Source: a bacterium
GTDB taxonomy: Bacteria > Bacillota_A > Clostridia > Lachnospirales > Lachnospiraceae
Direction of reading: 5' to 3'
Assembly (NCBI GenBank): GCA_004562915.1
Contig: SFQZ01000010.1
Location: 24,066-88,065, forward strand
DNA: 64,000 bases
This document shows positions 8,756 to 17,032 of this stretch, in pieces (position 1 is the first letter of the stretch; every line of letters begins with the position of its first letter). The translations under genes and the position numbers were made by a program. A model generated the notes under the pieces. It worked only from the letters and a program-made list of their open reading frames with translations. It was not told the DNA's origin and made no database searches.

Positions 8756-9781
8756 TTACTCTATAAACATCGCATCCCCAAAACTGAAAAAACGATATCT
8801 TTCTTTCACTGCTTCTTCATAGGCATGCATGATTTTTTCTTTCCCTGCCAAAGCAGATACCAGCATCAGCAGTGTGGATTCCGGGAGATGGAAGTTAGTG
8901 ATCAGTCCGTCTATCATCTTAAATCGGTACCCCGGATAGATGAAAATCTCAGTCCATCCGCTTCCGGCGCAAAGAACACCGTCTTCTCCGGTGGCAGACT
9001 CCAAAGTTCGACAACTTGTGGTTCCTACAGAGATAATTCTTCCACCATTTTTCTTTGTATCATTGATCATTTTTGCCTGATCTTCTTCCACCATATAGAA
9101 TTCCGAGTGCATATGATGCTTTTCCACATCATCGACTTTTACCGGACGAAATGTTCCCAGACCTACATGAAGCGTCACATGTGCGATTTTCACTCCCATG
9201 TCCTCCACTTCTTTCATCAATTCCTTTGTAAAGTGGAGGCCTGCGGTAGGTGCCGCAGCGGATCCTTCATTTCTTGCATATACTGTCTGATATCTGTTTT
9301 TATCCTGCAATTTGTGTGTAATATACGGAGGCAACGGCATTTCTCCCAGACGATCAAGAATTTCCTCGAAAATCCCTTCATAGTGAAACTGAATCAGCCG
9401 GTTTCCTTCATCCACCACATCGATGATCTCTCCAGTCAAAATCCCGTCCCCAAAGTTGATCTGTGCACCCGGACGTGCTTTTTTTCCCGGTTTTACCAGG
9501 CATTCCCAGATGTCATTTTCCCTGCGCTTTAACAGCAGAATTTCAATCAGAGCACCCGTCTCCATTTTATGACCATACAGACGTGCCGGAATTACTTTTG
9601 TATCATTTATGACCAGACAATCACCAGGTTTCAGATATTTTGTAATATGCTTAAAGTCCGTATGTTCCAGTTCGCCTGTCTGACGGTCCAGATGCAGAAG
9701 TCTTGAGGAAGAACGGTCCTCAAGAGGGTCCTGGGCAATCAGTTCCTGTGGCAAATCATAGTAAAAATCTGATGTTTTCAT
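8756..9781 (-). CDS. queA: S-adenosylmethionine:tRNA ribosyltransferase-isomerase
   Basis: Transfers the ribosyl part of S-adenosylmethionine to preQ1-modified tRNA to make epoxyqueuosine. At 341 residues it is full length. Family landmarks are visible: FYYDLPQELIAQ at the N-terminus, the central LPPYI and the AAPTAGLHFT motif, and the C-terminal NFHLPESTLLMLVSA region. ATG 9781 follows AAGGAG. Its product is the substrate of QueH (3597-4229), so two steps of the pathway are in this window although in separate transcription units. Confidence 0.96.
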   Translation of the reverse strand: MKTSDFYYDLPQELIAQDPLEDRSSSRLLHLDRQTGELEHTDFKHITKYLKPGDCLVINDTKVIPARLYGHKMETGALIEILLLKRRENDIWECLVKPGKKARPGAQINFGDGILTGEIIDVVDEGNRLIQFHYEGIFEEILDRLGEMPLPPYITHKLQDKNRYQTVYARNEGSAAAPTAGLHFTKELMKEVEDMGVKIAHVTLHVGLGTFRPVKVDDVEKHHMHSEFYMVEEDQAKMINDTKKNGGRIISVGTTSCRTLESATGEDGVLCAGSGWTEIFIYPGYRFKMIDGLITNFHLPESTLLMLVSALAGKEKIMHAYEEAVKERYRFFSFGDAMFIE

Positions 9782-9817
9782 AGTCTCATATGCTCCTTAT
9801 TGTAAAATGCTTTATTT

Positions 9818-10110
9818 TTAATCAAAGATCTTCGGAAGTACGTTCTTTGGCTGATCTTTTATCACCAGATCCGCTTTGTGATCTTCGTAGTGATCCTCGT
9901 CGTGTATGACAACCAGATATTTTCCGTTAAAATAGCGGATATAGTTTGAATATACTTCTGACTTCAGCGTTGTTCCGAGAACAAGCAGGACTTCTGCTTT
10001 TTCACTCCGATATAACCGCCCTCTTCCATCATACCGGAGCCACAGATCGCCACTGTATAACTGCTCTCATTGATAATTTTTTTCAGCAACTCAATTTTCC
10101 TGTTCATCAT
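9818..10110 (-). pseudogene. Sir2-like NAD-dependent deacetylase, internally deleted and out of frame
   Basis: The 5' part keeps a perfect start: GGAGGG eight bases before ATG 10110, then the N-terminal Sir2-type segment through ICGSGMMEEGGYIGVKK. After this the reading frame changes, and the next frame encodes the typical C-terminal end: AEVLLVLGTTLKSEVYS, then residues to LPKIFD and a stop at 9818. The middle, including the zinc-binding cysteines and catalytic histidine, is missing. The joint lies at a short A-rich sequence (GTGAAAAAGCAGAAG), as expected for deletion at microhomology. Read straight through, the first frame ends after about 47 codons. The protein cannot be active. Family assignment rests on memory of the conserved ends. 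Confidence 0.75.
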
Positions 10111-10137
10111 ATGCTTTCCCTCCTTCACTTTAATGTT

Positions 10138-10159
10138 AGGGTCAAAAGCTTTTGACCCT
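10138..10159. repeat. 22-bp perfect palindrome, copy 1 of a dispersed hairpin element
   Basis: AGGGTCAAAAGCTTTTGACCCT is a perfect palindrome. Read on the minus strand it is flanked by TAATG on the left and CATTA on the right, which extend the stem. The same core, with different but again complementary flanks, recurs at 33592-33615. It lies between the DUF4129 gene stop and the sir2 remnant. No T run follows it, so it is not an ordinary terminator. Confidence 0.85.
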
Positions 10160-10166
10160 GGCATCA

Positions 10167-11378
10167 TTATAATTTCATCATATTCTGCAAGTCCTCTTTT
10201 GTACATTCCCTCTTTCCATACCGTGCTTTTTCATAATAGTAATGAAAGCTTTCTTTTTTCTCTTCCTCCATGTCCAGTTCCCTTTCCAGTTCTTCCGGTG
10301 TCTGATAAGGTTTTGGAGGATTTTTTAGTTCTTTCAGTACACGCTTTTTATATAATTTCCGGATTCTTCCGGAAGGTGAACGATCCCAAAATAAATTTTC
10401 TTTTATCTGTCTGTTCAATGTACGCTTTTTTTCCGCTGAAGGTGCCGCAATCAGTCTTTCGATCCGGTCACCATTTTCCTCTGTAAGGGAATTAAACTGC
10501 TGATACATCTCATAAATCTTTTTTATGATCATACGGATAAAAAGAATCAAAATACCGAGAGCTATCAACCATCCGATAATGTCCAGGATTTTATATAGTA
10601 ATTCCATAAATGCAGAAGTTTCATGTGGTTCCTGCATCATCATATCCTGCATATTTTCTGTTGCTTCCTGTACCATTTCTTCCTGCCCGCCTGTTGGCAA
10701 GAGATTAAGAAGAAATGCAATCAGATTTCTTAATGCACGTCCAGCCTGCCGGATCAACTGATCCACGCCCAGATACGGAGCAACAAGCATGGCGCATACA
10801 ATAAATCCCGACTGAAGCCACATCATCCAACTGTTAATCCTTCCCAGACGCTTTACAGGAAGCCGCTCCAGAGAACTGTGTGTTTTAACAAATTCATCCA
10901 TTTCCGTCATATTTGTATGAAGATTACATATAAGAAAATATATGCCTGCTCCAAACGAAGCATAAAGGGTCAGGAATTCTCTGCTAAAGTGATTTCCCAA
11001 AAGGTACATAAGGAAATATACGATCAGCCATGGATACGCAGGAAGATCAAGCCAGCAGTCACGTTTCCCGGCTCTCGCAGCAAAATAGGAGAATGCTGCG
11101 ATCACTGCACAGACTCCCATCCAAAATCGTGAAAATCCACTGCCGGCTGCAATTGCTGCCAGAAGACCTGATACAACCGCAATCAGAAGATACTGCCAAA
11201 AATGCTTCACTTTCTCTACAGAAACAGATAGAATCCCAATCAGAGGTATCAAAAGGAGACTTTTATAAAAGCTCAGCAAATCATTTGCTAAAATCTGCTG
11301 CATCACACAACAGTATAAAGCAGAAAGCAATAGAAAACCATTACAGATTTCCAGACCTTTAATCACGTATTTTCTCAT
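10167..11378 (-). CDS. Membrane protein with DUF4129-like C-terminal domain
   Basis: A 403-residue protein. Several hydrophobic segments occupy the first 200 residues, another lies near 275, and a charged cytoplasmic tail of about 120 residues carries the DUF4129-type pattern (RSPSGRIRKLYKK, then PYQTPEELE). Such genes accompany MoxR and DUF58 genes, and often a transglutaminase; here no transglutaminase domain is visible. ATG 11378 has GGGAGG seven bases upstream and overlaps the DUF58 stop as ATGA, so translation is coupled. Function is unknown; a role in envelope protein processing is only suggested by the neighbours. Confidence 0.75.
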   Translation of the reverse strand: MRKYVIKGLEICNGFLLLSALYCCVMQQILANDLLSFYKSLLLIPLIGILSVSVEKVKHFWQYLLIAVVSGLLAAIAAGSGFSRFWMGVCAVIAAFSYFAARAGKRDCWLDLPAYPWLIVYFLMYLLGNHFSREFLTLYASFGAGIYFLICNLHTNMTEMDEFVKTHSSLERLPVKRLGRINSWMMWLQSGFIVCAMLVAPYLGVDQLIRQAGRALRNLIAFLLNLLPTGGQEEMVQEATENMQDMMMQEPHETSAFMELLYKILDIIGWLIALGILILFIRMIIKKIYEMYQQFNSLTEENGDRIERLIAAPSAEKKRTLNRQIKENLFWDRSPSGRIRKLYKKRVLKELKNPPKPYQTPEELERELDMEEEKKESFHYYYEKARYGKRECTKEDLQNMMKL

Positions 11379-12499
11379 TTTTTCACCTCCCATCGTATCA
11401 CGGACAAATCAGAGTCCATGGGAAGTGTCATATTCATTTCTTTATATAGAGTGGCAATCCATATACCGCCCGCTCCCTGATGTAATAATTCTTTAAATCC
11501 TTCATAACAGCTGATCCTCTGATTCTTGGAAATCATTACATACGTCCGATAGGTATGATCCATGGATTCTCTCTCCCGAGTCAGCACAAATTCCATTTTA
11601 TCCGGCTTCTGCACCAGATCTATTCTGGATAAGCCTTCATTTGCCAGACGCAGCTGCTGCCTGCCGCTTCCCACCTCCAGACGGAAGCACTCTCCGGTCT
11701 TCTGATCTCTGCCGTTTGTCCGAACCCCTACAGGAATACCGCTCTGGATACATCTGGATATCAAAGATGCCGCAATCCGAATCCCCTCTTCATGGATTTC
11801 ATCATACTTCCAGATTGTTTCATCCTCAACATCCAATAAAAGAACTACTTCCTGTGCAGCTGTAGAACCATACAGATTGACCATCCACTGATCTGATTTT
11901 GCGGAGGCTTTCCAGTTGATCCTGCTCATAGGATCGGAAAGCTGGTATTCACGGATTCCCTGAAATTCAAAAGGATCTTCAAACAGACTCTTTTTTGCCA
12001 GAACAGAACCCATCACTTTCTGGAAAGGAATTTCCAACTGTCTTTCATCCACAAGGGAAGGGTATACATAAAAATGGTCCGGATGGCTGAGTGTTTCATA
12101 ATGCTTTTGAGTCATCAACGGACTTCTGGTGACCAGTTCTACTTTATCCAACTCATAAAAGCCTCTTTTACTGCAGTGAAACGGAATGGTTCTGGTAATT
12201 CTCTGATAACTGCCTACCGAAAATATATCTCTTTTGTAACACTGATCCGAAACACTTGTATTTTCTCCGTCTGCAAACCAAAGATTTCTGTGAATATGAA
12301 AACCCACCTGCAAAAGAGGAAGAAAAAGCCATTTGTTATTTGTAATCGTTTCTGTCAGCTGTGCGTCCTGCCCTTCCATGGCCGGCTCTTTTTGAAACTC
12401 TACCCGTGCATCCAGCTCTCTTTTCCAATGCTGCTGATAAGCAGCACTTAAAAGGTAGCTCATCAAAAACGCACCGATCAAAATAACTACGATCGTCAT
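11375..12499 (-). CDS. DUF58 domain protein
   Basis: A 374-residue protein with an N-terminal transmembrane helix (residues 1-20) and a following beta-rich segment. The DUF58 core near residues 185-215 contains the family hallmark DPFEFQGIREYQLSDP, then INWKASAK. DUF58 proteins pair with MoxR ATPases and resemble von Willebrand A-type folds; they are thought to be MoxR clients or adaptors. The ATG directly abuts the MoxR stop codon and the end overlaps the DUF4129 gene, so the three form one translationally coupled operon. Confidence 0.88.
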   Translation of the reverse strand: MTIVVILIGAFLMSYLLSAAYQQHWKRELDARVEFQKEPAMEGQDAQLTETITNNKWLFLPLLQVGFHIHRNLWFADGENTSVSDQCYKRDIFSVGSYQRITRTIPFHCSKRGFYELDKVELVTRSPLMTQKHYETLSHPDHFYVYPSLVDERQLEIPFQKVMGSVLAKKSLFEDPFEFQGIREYQLSDPMSRINWKASAKSDQWMVNLYGSTAAQEVVLLLDVEDETIWKYDEIHEEGIRIAASLISRCIQSGIPVGVRTNGRDQKTGECFRLEVGSGRQQLRLANEGLSRIDLVQKPDKMEFVLTRERESMDHTYRTYVMISKNQRISCYEGFKELLHQGAGGIWIATLYKEMNMTLPMDSDLSVIRWEVKK

Positions 12500-13462
12500 T
12501 TATTTTCTCTCCCATTCCTCCGTAGGCACTGTGGTACGATCCAGAATCTCTCTGATTTTTTTCTCTCCCGTCAAAGCGCTTCCATATCCTCTGGAAAGTA
12601 CCAGCCGATGCGCCATCACAGAAACTGCCACAGCTTTTATATCCTCCGGCACCACATATTCTCTGCCATGGATCCAGGCATATGCCTGAGAAGCGTGAAG
12701 CAGAGCAAGCGAACCTCTCGGGCTGACACCGGAAAGAATCTCCTTATCTTCTCTTGTAGCCTGTACAAGCGATACCATATAAGATAGAAGATGGGGATGC
12801 ACATATACCTGTTTTACAGCTTCTCTTGCGGCAATAACATCCATACCACTGCATACGGCTGAGAGGGTCTCATAAGGTTGATCTTCCAGAAAGCGCTGTA
12901 AAATAGCCAGTTCTTCTTTTTCTCCCGGCAAACCCATCGAAAGCTTCATAAAGAAACGGTCCAGCTGTGCTTCCGGCAGCGGAAATGTACCTGTAGTCTC
13001 AAGCGGATTCTGAGTTGCAATAACAAAAAACGGTTCCTCCAGCTTTCGGGTCACTCCATCCACCGTAACCTGTCTTTCCTCCATACACTCCAGGAGACTG
13101 GACTGTGTTCTTGGGGTGGCACGGTTGATTTCATCTGCCAGAATCATATGGGCAAATACAGGACCTTTCCGAAACTGAAATTCTCCCTTTTTCTGATTAA
13201 AATAATTCAGTCCTGTCACATCTGACGGCAAAAGATCCGGTGTAAACTGAATTCTCCCAAAGGAAACATCCATAGACTTTGCCAGGGATTTTGCCAGCAT
13301 CGTTTTTCCGGTTCCCGGCACATCTTCCAAAAGAACATGACCTCCCGCGATCAAAGAGGTCAAAACAAGATCGATCACTTTCCCTTTGCCTACCAGTACT
13401 TTTTCAATATTTTCTTTTACAGTCTGTACCCAGACTCTTTCACCCTCCCTGTTACTTTCCAT
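12500..13462 (-). CDS. MoxR-family AAA+ ATPase
   Basis: A 320-residue AAA+ chaperone-like ATPase. Walker A DVPGTGKT is at residues 47-54 and Walker B LADEINRA at 108-115. The sensor region ATQNPLE and the PEAQLDRF motif follow, as in other MoxR proteins. MoxR ATPases work with DUF58 or VWA-domain proteins in assembly or activation of other complexes; the client here is unknown. It is the first gene of the three-gene operon ending at 10167. Confidence 0.92.
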   Translation of the reverse strand: MESNREGERVWVQTVKENIEKVLVGKGKVIDLVLTSLIAGGHVLLEDVPGTGKTMLAKSLAKSMDVSFGRIQFTPDLLPSDVTGLNYFNQKKGEFQFRKGPVFAHMILADEINRATPRTQSSLLECMEERQVTVDGVTRKLEEPFFVIATQNPLETTGTFPLPEAQLDRFFMKLSMGLPGEKEELAILQRFLEDQPYETLSAVCSGMDVIAAREAVKQVYVHPHLLSYMVSLVQATREDKEILSGVSPRGSLALLHASQAYAWIHGREYVVPEDIKAVAVSVMAHRLVLSRGYGSALTGEKKIREILDRTTVPTEEWERK

Positions 13463-13517
13463 CGTATCTTCATTCCCCTTTCAGCAGTATTCGTTTATCT
13501 TTTATATCTCATTATGA

Positions 13518-15071
13518 TCATCGCTTTGTGGTCCACTGAGAACAATCCCATACACTGGTGGCCACTGCCTCATAAAATTCAGGCTCATGACACACCATAA
13601 GAATGCTTCCTTTGTATTCTTTCAGAGCACGTTTCAGTTCATCCTTTGCATCCACATCCAGATGATTGGTGGGCTCGTCCAGTACAAGAAGATTTGTCTC
13701 CTTATTGATCAGCTTACACAGCCTGACTTTCGCCTGCTCACCACCGCTCAATACTCTCACCTGACTTTCAATGTGTTTTGTAGTCAGACCACATTTGGCA
13801 AGTGCGGACCGGACCTCATACTGCGTGTAGGAAGGAAATTCCTCCCATATTTCTTCGATACAGGTTTTCGTATTATCTGTCGAAGATTCCTGCTCAAAAT
13901 AACCGATATACAGATAATCACCCAACTGAGCGAATCCTTCCAGCGGTCGAATCAGTCCCAGAATACTTTTCAGCAGTGTGGTTTTTCCGATTCCGTTGGC
14001 ACCGGTAAGTACTACCTTCTCTCCTCTTTCCATCTCAAGATTCAATGGAACAGACAATGGTTCTTCATAGCCAATCACCAGATCTTTTGTACAGAAAAGC
14101 TGCTTTCCTGCCGTCCTTGCTTCCCGAAACAAAAACTGTGGTTTCGGCTTTTCCTGTACCAGTTCTATTTTTTCCATCTTATCCAGCTTTTTCTGACGGG
14201 ACATGGCCATATTTCTGGTGGATACTCTGGCCTTATTTCTTGCCACAAAATCTTTCAGCTCACTGATCTCCTGCTGCTGTCTTTTATATGCCGCCTCCAG
14301 CTGCGCCTTCTTCACAGCATAGACTTCCTGAAAATGCTCATAATCCCCCACATATCGTTCCAGTTTCTGATTCTCCATATGATAAATAATATTTACCACA
14401 CTGTTTAAAAACGGAATATCATGAGATATCAGAATAAACGCATTTTCATATTCATTCAGATATCTTTTCAGCCATTCAATATGCTGCTCATCCAGATAAT
14501 TGGTGGGCTCGTCCAGAAGCAAAATATCCGGCTTTTCCAAAAGCAGTTTTCCAAGAAGGATCTTGGTTCTCTGACCGCCGGAAAGCTCCGTCACATCACT
14601 GTCCAGACCCAGTTCAATCAATCCCAGTGCACGTGCAACTTCTTCCACCTTGGCATCTATGATATTAAAGTCATGCATCGTCAGCAGATCCTGTATGGTA
14701 CCCAGCTCTTCCAGCATCGTTTCCATCTCTTCCGGAGACGCTTCTCCCATCTGCTCACAGATCTCATTCATCTTATTTTCCAATTCAAACAGCCAGGAAA
14801 ACGCCGATGACAGTACATCCCGGATCGTCATTCCTTTTTCCAAAGATGCATGCTGATCCAGATAACCGACACGGACATTTTTGGCCCATTCAATTTTCCC
14901 CTCATCCGGCATCATCTTGTCTGTAACTACTTTAAAAAACGTGGATTTTCCCTCTCCGTTCGCTCCGATCAGACCGATATGTTCCCCTTTCAGCAGACGA
15001 AAGGAAACATCCTGAAAAATCGCCCTGTCACCGAATCCGTGAGAAAGGTGTTCTACGTTTAATATACTCAT
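13518..15071 (-). CDS. ABC-F family ATPase
   Basis: A soluble protein of 517 residues with two nucleotide-binding domains and no membrane segments. Walker A motifs are GANGEGKST (36-44) and GANGIGKTT; signatures are LSGGQRTK and LSGGEQAK. Between them lies the linker rich in Lys, Glu and Gln typical of ABC-F proteins, which bind the ribosomal E site. Members act as translation factors or antibiotic-protection proteins. The sequence looks like a housekeeping YbiT/YdiF-type member, but the subgroup cannot be fixed from the sequence alone. ATG 15071 follows AAAGGAG. Confidence 0.88.
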   Translation of the reverse strand: MSILNVEHLSHGFGDRAIFQDVSFRLLKGEHIGLIGANGEGKSTFFKVVTDKMMPDEGKIEWAKNVRVGYLDQHASLEKGMTIRDVLSSAFSWLFELENKMNEICEQMGEASPEEMETMLEELGTIQDLLTMHDFNIIDAKVEEVARALGLIELGLDSDVTELSGGQRTKILLGKLLLEKPDILLLDEPTNYLDEQHIEWLKRYLNEYENAFILISHDIPFLNSVVNIIYHMENQKLERYVGDYEHFQEVYAVKKAQLEAAYKRQQQEISELKDFVARNKARVSTRNMAMSRQKKLDKMEKIELVQEKPKPQFLFREARTAGKQLFCTKDLVIGYEEPLSVPLNLEMERGEKVVLTGANGIGKTTLLKSILGLIRPLEGFAQLGDYLYIGYFEQESSTDNTKTCIEEIWEEFPSYTQYEVRSALAKCGLTTKHIESQVRVLSGGEQAKVRLCKLINKETNLLVLDEPTNHLDVDAKDELKRALKEYKGSILMVCHEPEFYEAVATSVWDCSQWTTKR

Positions 15072-15106
15072 CTCAACTCTCCTTTATAATTTCTTTTCAC
15101 ATAAAA

Positions 15107-15138
15107 AGGTGCCCCGAGTGTCACGCACCGGAACACCT
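15107..15138 (-). terminator. Rho-independent terminator after the gerW group
   Basis: On the minus strand AGGTG-tt-CCG pairs with CGG-gg-CACCT and is followed by TTTTTATG. The stem overlaps the stop codon of the 45-codon gene just upstream. It separates that transcript from the ABC-F gene. Confidence 0.8.
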
Positions 15139-15274
15139 AAGAACAGCAAAATAAATTGTACCCAACAAGCATACAGACCGCTGCTATGATCACTGTCCAT
15201 ACATTAGTGGGAACGATCAGCTGAATCAGCATTCCCACGCCTATCCAAAATAAGATAAATCCGAGGATCCTCGT
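15137..15274 (-). CDS. Small two-helix membrane protein with apparent ACG start
   Basis: A 45-codon frame not opened by any usual start codon. A TAA stands two codons before ACG 15274, and the next ATG/GTG/TTG is GTG at codon 13, which would cut into the first helix. A strong Shine-Dalgarno (GGAGAGGG, overlapping the gerW stop TAG) lies six bases before the ACG, the normal distance. The product would begin with RILGFILFWIGVGMLIQL, then a VPTNVW turn, a second hydrophobic stretch and a tail NLFCCS. I recall similar 40-50 residue hydrophobic proteins in related bacteria. Either ACG is a real non-AUG start or the start codon has mutated. The stop lies in the terminator. Confidence 0.55.
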   Translation of the reverse strand, partial: TRILGFILFWIGVGMLIQLIVPTNVWTVIIAAVCMLVGYNLFCCS

Positions 15275-15287
15275 GGTTTACCCTCTC

Positions 15288-15683
15288 CTATTCTTCTTCT
15301 TGATTCAGTATATGCTCCACATCATCAGAAGAACACTCCTCTTTTTTACCTTTTCCAGTAAATTTATCTGCAAGATCCGGTACCATATCCAGAATCTTGG
15401 TGATAGCATCCTGGTTTCTCACGTTAACAAGCTTAGTTCCGTTTTTATTGATCACCAGAACTGCGGAAGGAGAAATCTTTCCTCCCATACCGCCGCCGCC
15501 ATTATTCTTTGCATTCTCAGCAAATGCTCCGGCTGCCACACCAAAAGATACATCCACCAGCGGTAAAATAATGTTATCTCCTGCCGTAATCGCATCACCC
15601 ACAACCGTCTTTGTGGTTATAAAACTGTCCATTCCTTTGAACAATGCCTCTACTGTGTTCTGAAAATTATTATTGTCTGCCAT
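15288..15683 (-). CDS. gerW: Spore germination protein GerW family (YtfJ)
   Basis: A 131-residue sporulation protein. Family features seen: the DAITAGDNIILPLVDVSFG stretch (about residues 30-50), a glycine-rich loop NNGGGGMGG and the GTKLVNV motif near residue 80. In Bacillus subtilis ytfJ is made in the forespore and affects germination. The next gene upstream encodes a DUF2953 protein, matching the ytfI-ytfJ pair of B. subtilis. Together with the SpoVE-like gene this points to a spore former. Confidence 0.9.
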   Translation of the reverse strand: MADNNNFQNTVEALFKGMDSFITTKTVVGDAITAGDNIILPLVDVSFGVAAGAFAENAKNNGGGGMGGKISPSAVLVINKNGTKLVNVRNQDAITKILDMVPDLADKFTGKGKKEECSSDDVEHILNQEEE

Positions 15684-15688
15684 ATGAA

Positions 15689-16666
15689 TTATGCCTCCTT
15701 CTGTCGAAACCTCTGATAGGTTGCTTTTACTTCTCTGCTTCGGTAAATCTGTAATGCCTGCAGCAACAGATAACCACCAAATATTCTCCCTCTCAGTTTT
15801 ACTTCTCCCTCAAAAACCGTCCGGTCAAAAACGGGAATTATCTGAAATCTGTTTTTATAAAGCGGACACAACAGACTGGCTGCTGCCAGTGCCTTTCCCG
15901 TCAGAGCAGGATCGTCAAATCCGAAAAGAAGTTTTCCTGTTATCTTTCTCGGCATCATATGACGGATCAAAAGTCTGCCTTTTCCTTTCAGGAAATGAAC
16001 CGCCTGTTTGGTATCATCCATCTGTAAAAATGTATACCACTGTTTTATTTTATCACAGATTCCCCGGAATGTTAACCGTATTTTTCGAATCCCTGCCACT
16101 ACTTTTCCGGGGAATTTGAAAATTTCTGTGATCAGATTCTTTGCCTTATTCCAGATACTGCTTATTTTATCAGAAACAGGATCCTGCGCTTTCTCTATGT
16201 TATGATTAACCGTGTCTGTCTGATCTTCCACCTTTTTCTGTGCTGTATTATGTTTCGTAACATGTTTATCAGCAGCAGTTTTTTCCACACTGTTCTCGTT
16301 TTTCGGTCCGGAAAATGATTGTTCGTTTTTGCCTGACTGTTTTGCTTCCTTTTTCGCTTCTTTACGCCTTTTCCTTCTGCGCTTTTTTCGGTCTTTCAGC
16401 TTATTCATCAGAGCAAACAGTGGAATCCCAAAGAGATATACTTCAAATGCAGTCTTTCCTTCGGAATATATCACTCTCACATAAACCAGACGAAACAGCC
16501 AGGAAACAGCTGCCTTTCCATAAAGATCATCTTCCAGTTTGTGACCTTGTGCGCTGTAACATACCGGTACAAATAAAACCGACAGAACGATAAATAACAG
16601 GATACCCACTACCACTAACAGAAGAATTCCCAGTATTTTTAAAATTGCAATCAGGATATGTAGCAT
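15689..16666 (-). CDS. DUF2953 membrane-anchored protein (YtfI-like)
   Basis: A 325-residue protein. One hydrophobic segment (residues about 5-32) is followed by a short domain. Residues about 95-170 form a very basic, Lys/Glu-rich and probably disordered region, and the rest is the DUF2953 domain (DDTKQAVHFLKGKGRLL near 215-230). Function is unknown; it is linked to sporulation only by its conserved pairing with gerW, which starts five bases after its stop. Confidence 0.78.
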   Translation of the reverse strand: MLHILIAILKILGILLLVVVGILLFIVLSVLFVPVCYSAQGHKLEDDLYGKAAVSWLFRLVYVRVIYSEGKTAFEVYLFGIPLFALMNKLKDRKKRRRKRRKEAKKEAKQSGKNEQSFSGPKNENSVEKTAADKHVTKHNTAQKKVEDQTDTVNHNIEKAQDPVSDKISSIWNKAKNLITEIFKFPGKVVAGIRKIRLTFRGICDKIKQWYTFLQMDDTKQAVHFLKGKGRLLIRHMMPRKITGKLLFGFDDPALTGKALAAASLLCPLYKNRFQIIPVFDRTVFEGEVKLRGRIFGGYLLLQALQIYRSREVKATYQRFRQKEA

Positions 16667-16668
16667 TT

Positions 16669-17016
16669 TTACTCACCCACTTCACTTTCATTCTCTTCTG
16701 TCAGTCTCTCCTCCAGATACCGGCGGACATCCGTATTTCCCTGCTTTTGATAGGTCTCTTCTATGATTTTTTCCACCACTTCCAAGGCTTCTGTGTATCC
16801 GGCCGCCAGTCCCACGATCATAGGACAAAGCTTTCTTAATGTTTTTTGAGTCAGTTGATTTGCCTGAATAATCTCCAGCAGATTCTTTTCATTAGATGCC
16901 AGTGTGATCAGATAAATATCAAACTGCAGTTTACCCTGATTAACTTTTTTTATAACAGCGGGAGCTTTCTTTTTAGCATTATCCCCTATATAAAGCTTCT
17001 TATACCATTTTAGCAT
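16669..17016 (-). CDS. Conserved protein of unknown function
   Basis: A 115-residue soluble protein, helix-rich by appearance and without signal peptide or known motifs. It starts MLKWYKKLYIGDNAKKK and ends in an acidic tail. I recognise it only as the kind of small protein that accompanies the DUF2953-gerW genes in Lachnospiraceae. ATG 17016 was chosen over a TTG 12 bases upstream, which sits directly on the AGAAGG Shine-Dalgarno. The gene ends two bases before the DUF2953 start, so it is very probably the first gene of that operon. Confidence 0.65.
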   Translation of the reverse strand: MLKWYKKLYIGDNAKKKAPAVIKKVNQGKLQFDIYLITLASNEKNLLEIIQANQLTQKTLRKLCPMIVGLAAGYTEALEVVEKIIEETYQKQGNTDVRRYLEERLTEENESEVGE

Positions 17017-17032
17017 CGATAAACTCAACCTT

